From Heteroscillospira sp050943935 (GTDB lineage Bacteria > Bacillota > Clostridia > Oscillospirales > Oscillospiraceae), in contig JBMNQC010000001.1 in the NCBI GenBank assembly GCA_050943935.1, forward strand, positions 222,943-286,942: DNA of 64,000 bases, read 5' to 3'. Each line of letters begins with the position of its first letter. Positions within the stretch are counted from its first letter, which is position 1. The notes under the pieces were generated by a model. It did not search any database and had not been told where the DNA came from. It saw nothing but the letters and a program-made list of their open reading frames with translations. Position numbers and translations under genes: made by a program. Of the stretch, positions 58,753 to 64,000 are shown in pieces.

Positions 58753-58938
58753 TTATTCCTCGCCCGTGTATCCGTTGGCCTTGGCGCACTTCAAAGCACC
58801 GAGAATCATCTTGTCTTGGGCAAGCTGCTTTTCATAGTCCTTTACCAACCAATCTTTGATACCGGCATGGCGTTCAAGGTGAACTCGGTCGCTGACAACT
58901 TTGCCGACATATACCGAGATCACGTCATCAATGCTCAT
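58753..58938 (-). CDS. Small phage protein of unknown function
   Basis: A 61-residue, mostly helical protein (MSIDDVISVYVGKVVSDRVH, then AGIKDWLVKDYEKQLAQDKM). No family recognised. It overlaps the endolysin stop as ATGA and ends 3 bp before the phage terminator, so it is the last gene of the lysis operon. Confidence 0.65.
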   Translation of the reverse strand: MSIDDVISVYVGKVVSDRVHLERHAGIKDWLVKDYEKQLAQDKMILGALKCAKANGYTGEE

Positions 58939-59753
58939 GCGCCAAGTTTCTGAGCCAGACGGCGCAGGAAAACGACCATCTGTTCACGGGTGCAGAAAGC
59001 CTTGTACATCTTATTGCCGTTGGTGTCACCGGCAATGATGCCCTCACCCTCTGCCCAATTACGAGCGTCTGCGCTCCAATCGGACGGCTCCTTGGCTTCC
59101 TGCTGGGTCAGATACACGTCCATCATCTTATTAAACTGTTCCTGAGTCATTTCCTCTTCTCCTTTCATACGAGCCGCTACATCAGCTCTGAACCTGTCCA
59201 TGTTGTAATCCATCCCCAAGCCGTTCCACAGGTGAGAGGGGTCGCCGTGGTTGGTGGCAATTCCTCTCTGATAACCCTCGGCGTGACTGATGATCACGCC
59301 ATCAGCAAGCGGGTCAAGATTATGGTACTGACAGAGCTGTGCAAAAAGCTCCACGGCATTTTCAGTAGTCTTTTTCACAAAGGCGATTGCCTTAGCCTTA
59401 TCGGTACAGGTAAAGGTTGCACCGCCGACATAGGTGATATTGGACGGCTCACACATTTCCACGCCAACATGCGTATTGTTCGAGCTGCCGCCACCATGCC
59501 AGCCACGGTGAGCTTTTCCCTGTCCGCTTGTTCTTGTGGCTTCCAGGCAAGGGAGAGTGATATATACGTCATCCTCCCCGATGAAGCCATGGACGCAAGC
59601 GTTGGAATAGGAACTCTTGTTCCAGTTATTCACAAAAACAAGAGGATTGGGCTGAGGGCAACCGACACTGTGAAGCATAAGACCTTTGACGGCGATAGAC
59701 CTTCCTGCCGTGTAGCAGGGATTCTTGGTCAGATACTTCGTGATCAGATTCAT
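58935..59753 (-). CDS. Phage endolysin, N-acetylmuramoyl-L-alanine amidase
   Basis: A 272-residue amidase_2-type lysin. Zinc and catalytic positions are seen in GLMLHSVGCPQPNP, HVGVEMCEPSNI and GIATNHGDPSHLW; the catalytic domain is about residues 1-195. The C-terminal 75 residues look like a wall-binding segment (DWSADARNWAEGEGIIAGDT, then TREQMVVFLRRLAQKLG), similar to an SLH repeat. GAGG precedes the ATG. It cleaves peptidoglycan at the end of infection. Confidence 0.92.
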   Translation of the reverse strand: MNLITKYLTKNPCYTAGRSIAVKGLMLHSVGCPQPNPLVFVNNWNKSSYSNACVHGFIGEDDVYITLPCLEATRTSGQGKAHRGWHGGGSSNNTHVGVEMCEPSNITYVGGATFTCTDKAKAIAFVKKTTENAVELFAQLCQYHNLDPLADGVIISHAEGYQRGIATNHGDPSHLWNGLGMDYNMDRFRADVAARMKGEEEMTQEQFNKMMDVYLTQQEAKEPSDWSADARNWAEGEGIIAGDTNGNKMYKAFCTREQMVVFLRRLAQKLGA

Positions 59754-60020
59754 TTAGCTTTCCTCCTGAGTGGTCGTTCCGGTTTCGGTAACCGTTGCCA
59801 CAGCGTCCTGAGTAGTCTCCACGGCAGTTTTTACGCTGGCCGCATCAATCTTACCTTCGGTCACGATGTACGTTACAACGCTGATAATAGCGGTCACAGC
59901 ACCGGCAACCGTGCTGATTTCCGAGGTACTTGCGCCCAATGCCATAGCGACACCGGTAGCAATACCGGCGATAGCCAGCCACAGCTTGCGACTGGTAATT
60001 TTCTTAATGAACGTAGACAT
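59754..60020 (-). CDS. Phage holin-like membrane protein
   Basis: An 88-residue protein with two hydrophobic helices (LWLAIAGIATGVAMALGA and VAGAVTAIISVVTYIVTEG) and a Thr-rich, acidic tail. It lies immediately before the endolysin with coupled TAAATG, as expected for a holin. The ATG at 60020 has AAGGAG upstream. Confidence 0.78.
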   Translation of the reverse strand: MSTFIKKITSRKLWLAIAGIATGVAMALGASTSEISTVAGAVTAIISVVTYIVTEGKIDAASVKTAVETTQDAVATVTETGTTTQEES

Positions 60021-60157
60021 ACTTTCTCCTTTCATTTTGGTGAGTTTAGTGAATGATTTCTTAATTTTGCTATAAACTCCCCTATATAACACACTCTATA
60101 AGAGGACTTTGTGCATTTTTCAAAAATAAGTCACTAAACTCACTACCCTGTTACTTA

Positions 60158-60430
60158 TCAATCACAGTCCACATTGGGGTTTACTGCGGTTTCGAACACA
60201 ATACCGCCCTTGGTGTTTTCGGCCTTGGCCTTGGAATAGTACATTGCCTGAGACACACCATACGCTGTCCATGCGCCGGTGAGAGTGACTGAAAGCCACG
60301 GAAGACTGCCGGAAAAACCTTTTATGACACAGAGATAGGCAAGCCCGATAAAGCTGAGAGACAAAAGCCAAATCAAGATTGACTCTTGAATCAGAAGTGT
60401 TTTGGAAAAGGCAGTCTTTGTCGATTTCAT
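60158..60430 (-). CDS. Second holin-like membrane protein
   Basis: A 90-residue protein with two membrane helices (SILIWLLSLSFIGLAYLCVI and LPWLSVTLTGAWTAYGVSQA). It overlaps the XhlA-like stop as ATGA. It is either a holin partner or an antiholin of the lysis cassette. Confidence 0.65.
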   Translation of the reverse strand: MKSTKTAFSKTLLIQESILIWLLSLSFIGLAYLCVIKGFSGSLPWLSVTLTGAWTAYGVSQAMYYSKAKAENTKGGIVFETAVNPNVDCD

Positions 60431-60666
60431 GATGCTTCCTCCAAGTCCTTAATCCGGTTGTTCGCAACTTTCACCTTTTCGTCAATGACGGCAAAATCCT
60501 GTTCCAGCTTGTAGGTGCGTTCGACAACGCTGTTGTGCTTGGCAACTTTCTTCTCCAATTCTTCCAACCGATAGGCGATCAGAGCCGAAGATTTTCGATT
60601 GGCGAAGTAAGTACCACTCATGCTCCCGATCAATGCGAGAGCTGCTACGATGATTTCACTTTTCAT
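60427..60666 (-). CDS. XhlA-like phage membrane/coiled-coil protein
   Basis: A 79-residue protein with one membrane helix (EIIVAALALIGSMSGTYFA) followed by a coiled coil (LEELEKKVAKHNSVVERTYKLEQDFAVIDEKVK). This matches the hemolysin XhlA / phage lysis-accessory layout. The ATG at 60666 has GGAGG six bases upstream; the longer frame covers the upstream mini-gene. Confidence 0.75.
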   Translation of the reverse strand: MKSEIIVAALALIGSMSGTYFANRKSSALIAYRLEELEKKVAKHNSVVERTYKLEQDFAVIDEKVKVANNRIKDLEEAS

Positions 60667-60679
60667 CCTGCCCCTCCAT

Positions 60680-60817
60680 TTACACCACTTCGTTGATTGT
60701 TTCTGCAACGACGGTGCGAAGGTTAAAGAGGTTGGGAACCTGATTGACCGTGAAAACACCGCACAGAACCAAACTGACCCATGTCTTTACCAGGCCGCTG
60801 TTCTTTGTAAACGTCAT
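60680..60817 (-). CDS. Tandem phage mini-protein, copy 2
   Basis: A 45-residue protein: MTFTKNSGLVKTWVSLVLCG, then VFTVNQVPNLFNLRTVV. It is a clear paralogue of the next gene upstream and starts two bases after its stop. Size and position recall XkdX-type tail-end proteins, but that is not certain. GAGGTG precedes the ATG. Confidence 0.7.
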   Translation of the reverse strand: MTFTKNSGLVKTWVSLVLCGVFTVNQVPNLFNLRTVVAETINEVV

Positions 60818-60819
60818 GC

Positions 60820-60954
60820 TTATTCACCTCCCTCTAAAACCGAAATAACCACTTCACGGAGATTGCTCAAGTTTGGAACCTGATCTACCGTGTAAGCTCC
60901 CTGCTGAACGAGATTGACCCAGGTTTTTACCAGCCCACTGTTCCTATCAAACAT
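60820..60954 (-). CDS. Tandem phage mini-protein, copy 1
   Basis: A 44-residue protein: MFDRNSGLVKTWVNLVQQG, then AYTVDQVPNLSNLREVV. It shares NSGLVKTWV-LV, TV-QVPNL-NLR-VV with copy 2. AAAGGAGG precedes the ATG. A recent duplication of a small tail or lysis protein is likely. Confidence 0.72.
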   Translation of the reverse strand: MFDRNSGLVKTWVNLVQQGAYTVDQVPNLSNLREVVISVLEGGE

Positions 60955-60969
60955 GTCTCTTTACCTCCT

Positions 60970-61287
60970 TTATTGCGCCGTAGTGGCGAAAGCATTGGCG
61001 ATCAGAATAGACAATTCAGCCAAGGCGGTTTCCATTTGAAGCTGAGTTTCGGCCTGAGCTGCTGCCTGTTCTTTCTGATAGGTCGCTTCGCTGATCTCAC
61101 TGAGAACAATCGTTTCTGCCCCGTCGATCTCGGGTCTTCCGGTAATGTGATAGACTGTGCCATCCACAACCACGCCATGAGCGGAAGGTTCCTCACAGAG
61201 AGCAAAGCTGCCGTTGTCCTGCTTTTTCACCCAAACGGGAGTGTTTACCGTTGCCAGAACGGTATCTCCATTGACGATTTTATACAT
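60970..61287 (-). CDS. Phage tail-end protein of unknown function
   Basis: A 105-residue protein. Its N-terminal 60 residues look beta-rich (MYKIVNGDTVLATVNTPVWV) and its C-terminal half is helical with Ala/Gln (AAAQAETQLQMETALAELS). The start overlaps the reverse transcriptase stop by 8 bp, so it is coupled to it. No family recognised. Confidence 0.65.
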   Translation of the reverse strand: MYKIVNGDTVLATVNTPVWVKKQDNGSFALCEEPSAHGVVVDGTVYHITGRPEIDGAETIVLSEISEATYQKEQAAAQAETQLQMETALAELSILIANAFATTAQ

Positions 61288-62428
61288 GATTTGACCAACC
61301 TTTCTTATTCGGATAGAAGCCGAATACGGATTTGAAATAACGATCTGTACTTTGCCTGACCCGGAAACTGTTCCCTCTTTTCATGTGTCCATGATAGCTG
61401 TCATACGCACTTCGCACGTCAGCCAGAGTGAACCAACCTTCGTCATACCATTGCTTGAATGATCGTAATTTTCTGCGGACAATTACCGTAGAATCACGAT
61501 TCATTTTTAGAACGATCTTGCCCTTGGGAGTGATGATGAACTTTGTTTTTAGGAACCGAAAGAAGTTTTCAAGGGGAATAACCCGTGTTTTCTTCCGATT
61601 GAGGGTCAGGCCGATTTCCTTACAAACAAGCTCTAAGCAGTCCCGGCAAAGATAGAGATAATCAATGTCTTCGCTGATTGCATAGCCGTCATCCATATAT
61701 CGACCATACCCTTTAATGCGAAGGACTTCTTTGAAATAGTGATCGAGAGGACTTGGAAGCAACAGGGCGTTCGTCTGTGACACTTGACTTCCCAGGCCAA
61801 GGCCGATTGCTCCGAAATCAGTAATGAAGCTGTTCGCTATTTCTCGAAGTTTCGGGTCATGAAGCCGCCTGTCAGCTTTTCGAAATAAAGGTTCGTGCGG
61901 CGCAGAATCAAAGAAACTGCTAAAGTCATAAACCAAGATGCCACCGGACAGGCCGTACTTTCGGTAATGCTTTTGGAGCTGGCACACCATCCTTCTTAAG
62001 GCGAAGTCCATTCCACGCCTTTTCAGACTGGCCGAGTTGTCATAGATGAAAGCGGCAGAGTAGATTGGCACGATGCAATAATCACACAGGCATTTTTGCA
62101 CGGCTCGTTCTGAAATGTGAACAGAGCGGATGTGCCTTTTCTTACCCCTTTCCATAATGTCGAACTCATGAAAACCACGGTGCTTGAAGGTTCCATTTTC
62201 CAACTCACGAAGAGTCTTTGCCGTGTTGGGAATGATGTTCCCGATATACCGCTGAGTCGAATTCTTCCAGTAGACACCCTTGCAGCATTTCTTCCCTGCG
62301 AGATATAAATGCCGGAACGAAAAGACTTCCTCGAAATCTCCGCATTTTTGGCTTCGCATTTTACAGGCAGCGTCACGCTTGGCCTTTCTGCGCTGATACC
62401 GTGCTTCTCTTCGTTCTTCACTTGTCAT
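61280..62428 (-). CDS. Diversity-generating retroelement reverse transcriptase
   Basis: A 382-residue reverse transcriptase. Motif YDFSSFFDS is at residues 167-175, the catalytic YMDD at 244-247, and GSQVSQ at 213-218. The SQ in place of the QGxxxSP of group II and retron enzymes is the mark of DGR enzymes. It lacks an RNase H or protease. It copies the template repeat RNA with adenine-directed errors, and the cDNA replaces the variable repeat. The ATG at 62428 is chosen for GGAGG nine bases upstream. TR, Avd and target lie just upstream. Confidence 0.93.
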   Translation of the reverse strand: MTSEERREARYQRRKAKRDAACKMRSQKCGDFEEVFSFRHLYLAGKKCCKGVYWKNSTQRYIGNIIPNTAKTLRELENGTFKHRGFHEFDIMERGKKRHIRSVHISERAVQKCLCDYCIVPIYSAAFIYDNSASLKRRGMDFALRRMVCQLQKHYRKYGLSGGILVYDFSSFFDSAPHEPLFRKADRRLHDPKLREIANSFITDFGAIGLGLGSQVSQTNALLLPSPLDHYFKEVLRIKGYGRYMDDGYAISEDIDYLYLCRDCLELVCKEIGLTLNRKKTRVIPLENFFRFLKTKFIITPKGKIVLKMNRDSTVIVRRKLRSFKQWYDEGWFTLADVRSAYDSYHGHMKRGNSFRVRQSTDRYFKSVFGFYPNKKGWSNHV

Positions 62429-62640
62429 AAAAGTTATCCTCCGTACAGTCTTATTGTGGGGTACGGCTTCTAACTGCGTAGCAATTCCAGCCATGAAATG
62501 AGCTACCGTACTATCGCTCACCATGCAAGCAGCGTCCGGCTGATTGCATCGAAGGATTGTTTTTGCCTTTAGGCAGGGTACAAGCCCTCCTTCCGTAAGA
62601 GGTACTGATTTCACCCAAAGAGGTTACTACGACTGACCTA
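62429..62640 (-). ncRNA. Spacer between TR and reverse transcriptase, probable TR-RNA extension
   Basis: About 210 nt with no supported gene. It contains a long bulged stem, GTACGG-TAGC (62511-62502) with GCTA (62482-62479) and CCGTAC (62466-62461), and a small TGCC-TAAA-GGCA palindrome. The 10-mer TAACTTTTAT occurs at both ends. In the Bordetella phage DGR, sequence 3-prime to TR is needed for priming, so a role in TR-RNA folding is likely. Confidence 0.55.
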
Positions 62641-62655
62641 TAAAAGTTACGGAAT

Positions 62656-62779
62656 CCGAAGGACACGCCATACGAGTCGCTGGCGTTGCCATAGTCGGCG
62701 TTGCCGTTGCTGTTGACAATGCAGAAGTTGGTGGTGTAGCCGCTACGAGGAGAACGCTCACACCAGCCGGTCGCAGAAC
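62656..62779 (-). repeat. DGR template repeat (TR)
   Basis: A 124-bp core identical to VR 667 bp away. In the coding orientation it holds 23 adenines, including five AAC codons near the middle, the codon type typical of DGR templates. Beyond 62656 towards lower coordinates it differs from VR (IMH*). It lies between avd and the reverse transcriptase, as in classical DGRs. Confidence 0.95.
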
Positions 62780-62815
62780 GACAAAGAGTAGCAGGACTTG
62801 ACCCATATAGAAATC

Positions 62816-63244
62816 TTAGTCCGGGAGGTCTTTGAACCTCTCGTTGTCAGACTTCTTTACTTTGGAAATGAGCTGTGCTTCATCTACGATGTACTCTCCA
62901 AATTCCTTCATGGCATGGTCAATCCACGGACATTTTTCAGGATTTTGGAGAATAGCGTCATAGAGCAAGGTCAGCTTCGGACTGAGATTTTGGAGAGCAA
63001 TGTTGGCGTTGGTCAGGTGATCTCTCCGCATTTGCGCTTCGTGCTTGTTCTTCGGATAAATGTTGTTGGCAGCTCTGACTTCCTCATGAACCGTGGAAGC
63101 AAGCTCGAAAATGCGGTTGGTCAGCAGAGTGCTATACCGTTTGGGAGACTTGGTGCATACGGAAAAGGCATGAAGCTCCAACCGTCTTGCGGTTTCCACA
63201 AACTGCATAGTGCTTTCTCCACGCATGGACTTGATGACTGACAC
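62816..63244 (-). CDS. avd: Avd-like DGR accessory protein
   Basis: A 142-residue, basic, all-helical protein (FVETARRLELHAFSVCTKSP, NRIFELASTVHEEVRAANNI, AQMRRDHLTNANIALQNLSP). The layout of four long helices and the position between target and TR match the accessory variability determinant, which binds the reverse transcriptase and TR RNA as a pentamer. The start is GTG at 63244, with AAGGAGAG upstream; an ATG at 63226 is possible. Confidence 0.82.
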   Translation of the reverse strand: MSVIKSMRGESTMQFVETARRLELHAFSVCTKSPKRYSTLLTNRIFELASTVHEEVRAANNIYPKNKHEAQMRRDHLTNANIALQNLSPKLTLLYDAILQNPEKCPWIDHAMKEFGEYIVDEAQLISKVKKSDNERFKDLPD

Positions 63245-63267
63245 GCCAACATTCTCTCCTTTCTACA

Positions 63268-63285
63268 CCGCCCCTTCCGGGGCGG
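63268..63285 (-). promoter_or_regulatory. GC hairpin downstream of VR, probable DGR target-site hairpin
   Basis: A 7-bp stem CCGCCCC/GGGGCGG with a 4-nt loop, 24 bp after the target stop codon and before avd. DGRs such as BPP-1 need a GC hairpin or cruciform with a 4-nt loop downstream of the initiation site for retrohoming. There is no T run, so it is not a standard terminator. Confidence 0.75.
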
Positions 63286-63309
63286 GATTGGTGTTGATGA
63301 AATCGGGGA

Positions 63310-64000
63310 TTAAACGCAGAAGCCGAAGGACACGCCATACGAGTCGCTGGCGTTGCCATAGTCGGCGTTGCCGTTGCTGTTGACAATGCAGAAGTTGGTG
63401 GTGTAGCCGCTACGAGGAGAACGCTCACACCAGCCGGTCGCAGAACCATTGACCTTTTTAATGGTGCTGTTGCCAGCGGTATAATACTCGTATTGCTTAC
63501 CCTCACCAGCGTAAGAATACTGAGTAGCACCAAAGACTTCGATCTCGGACAGAAGGAACAGCTTGTCGGAAGTGGTTTCCAGACCGGAATTGTTGTTACC
63601 CACGCTGGTCACTTTGTTGACGAACTTCAACACGCTTTTCAGGTCAGAGGAAAGCCGGTTCAGCAGCGTTGCCATTGTGGAGGTACGCATAGTGGAACCA
63701 CGCCAGCCGTTCACATTGGTATTGGAGTCGTTCATGGAATAGGTCGTGTTCAAACAATCGACCAACTGGAAGGTGATACCAGCCTTGGTGCGGCTACCGT
63801 CTGCGGTGGTCAGAGTGTCGTGATCGAAACCGATGATCTGCGCCGCATAGGTCACGCCATTGACAGTAATGTTCTTCTTGTCACCGACCTTCCAGTAGTT
63901 CGGAGCCTGACCGAACTTGGAAACAGCGGCGATGTTGTCCCAAGAGGTAGCTTCCAGCGTAGCGCCAACTACAAAGGGATAGACATACACGATACCGATG
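63310..64000 (-). CDS. DGR target protein, DUF6273-like variable C-terminus, partial
   Basis: The last 229 or so residues of a longer protein that continues beyond the window. ITVNGVTYAAQIIGFDHDTL and GWRGSTMRTSTMATLLNRLSSDLK, then DKLFLLSEIEVFGATQY, fit the DUF6273/C-type-lectin-like fold used as a DGR receptor. The last 41 residues are VR-encoded (GWCERSPRSG, TNFCIVNSNGNADYGNASDS, GVSFGFCV). It is probably a phage tail tip or adhesin whose binding face is varied. Confidence 0.85.
   Translation of the reverse strand, partial: IGIVYVYPFVVGATLEATSWDNIAAVSKFGQAPNYWKVGDKKNITVNGVTYAAQIIGFDHDTLTTADGSRTKAGITFQLVDCLNTTYSMNDSNTNVNGWRGSTMRTSTMATLLNRLSSDLKSVLKFVNKVTSVGNNNSGLETTSDKLFLLSEIEVFGATQYSYAGEGKQYEYYTAGNSTIKKVNGSATGWCERSPRSGYTTNFCIVNSNGNADYGNASDSYGVSFGFCV
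63323..63446 (-). repeat. DGR variable repeat (VR)
   Basis: 124 bp at the 3-prime end of the target gene, identical to TR at every position, including the 23 template adenines. The last coding bases (63310-63322) differ from TR as expected for IMH versus IMH*. No adenine-specific substitutions are present within the core, so this copy is undiversified. Confidence 0.93.

Larger units (their letters stand above)
58659..64000 (-). mobile_element. Prophage late region next to tRNA-Val, partial
   Basis: A run of tightly packed minus-strand genes: DGR target, avd, reverse transcriptase, small tail-end proteins, XhlA-like, two holin-like, endolysin. It stops at a terminator 50 bp from the tRNA. Gene order and overlaps are those of the tail/lysis end of a siphovirus-like phage. 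The tRNA 3-prime end is a likely attachment site; the integrase and other end are beyond the window. Confidence 0.75.

Noticed and set aside
61280..62428. Reverse transcriptase as a group II intron or retron enzyme
   Set aside because: There is no maturase or HNH domain, the motif is SQ rather than SP, no msr/msd-like RNA was seen, and a TR/VR pair with avd is adjacent.
62656..63446. The 124-bp repeat as an IS end, a duplication or an assembly error
   Set aside because: Its position between avd and an SQ-type reverse transcriptase, the AAC-rich coding content and the different edges fit TR/VR much better. Assembly collapse within VR is kept as an open point.
1..64000. CRISPR arrays and rRNA genes
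   Set aside because: I looked for regularly spaced direct repeats and for conserved rRNA segments and saw neither.

Overview
The window looks like chromosome from a spore-forming Clostridia of the Oscillospiraceae type. The evidence is spoIIGA-sigE, an AddAB recombinase in place of RecBCD, PolC, HrcA/CIRCE control of dnaK, an S-layer-homology protein, TRAP and Opu transporters, many AGGAGG-type ribosome sites, and GC-rich genes with unusually many ATA codons. The genus is an inference; there is no rRNA in the window.

Left part (1-13.4 kb): a TetR-TolC-adaptor efflux operon (minus strand) behind a consensus promoter with two operators; a dctP-dctQ-dctM TRAP transporter; a self-regulated PadR operon (plus); hflX-yigZ and an unknown gene (minus); a flavin reductase divergent from a CcdA-like protein; a small AT-rich patch; and rpmE. 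13.5-35 kb: addB-addA, a gamma carbonic anhydrase, a YugP-like peptidase, a PstS-like/WG-repeat lipoprotein pair, the hrcA-grpE-dnaK-dnaJ heat-shock operon, an RluA pseudouridine synthase, a PMT-type glycosyltransferase, a PHP phosphatase, rpiB, a DUF4015-type glycoside hydrolase with an odd start, and ridA.

35-54.5 kb: a TetR/transglutaminase pair, a WG-repeat/SLH cell-surface protein, the operon pyrH-frr-uppS-cdsA-dxr-rseP-ispG-polC (isoprenoid and lipid carriers, envelope protease, replication), an Opu osmolyte transporter with an attenuator-like leader, and spoIIGA-sigE. 54.5-58.5 kb: a small accessory patch (RusA-like nuclease, small membrane protein, ribbon-helix-helix protein, XRE-like ORF with no normal start, intergenic repeat), a zinc-ribbon/BIG2 protein, a split chromate transporter, and tRNA-Val(GAC).

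From 58.7 kb to the right edge lies the late end of a prophage next to the tRNA: endolysin, two holin-like proteins, an XhlA-like protein, two tandem paralogous mini-proteins, and a complete diversity-generating retroelement (DGR). Read on the minus strand, the DGR runs: target gene ending in the variable repeat (VR), a GC hairpin, an Avd-like accessory protein, the template repeat (TR), and a reverse transcriptase with the DGR-type SQ motif. TR and VR are identical over 124 bp, including all 23 template adenines, so the receptor gene is in an undiversified state in this assembly. This DGR is the most notable system in the window.
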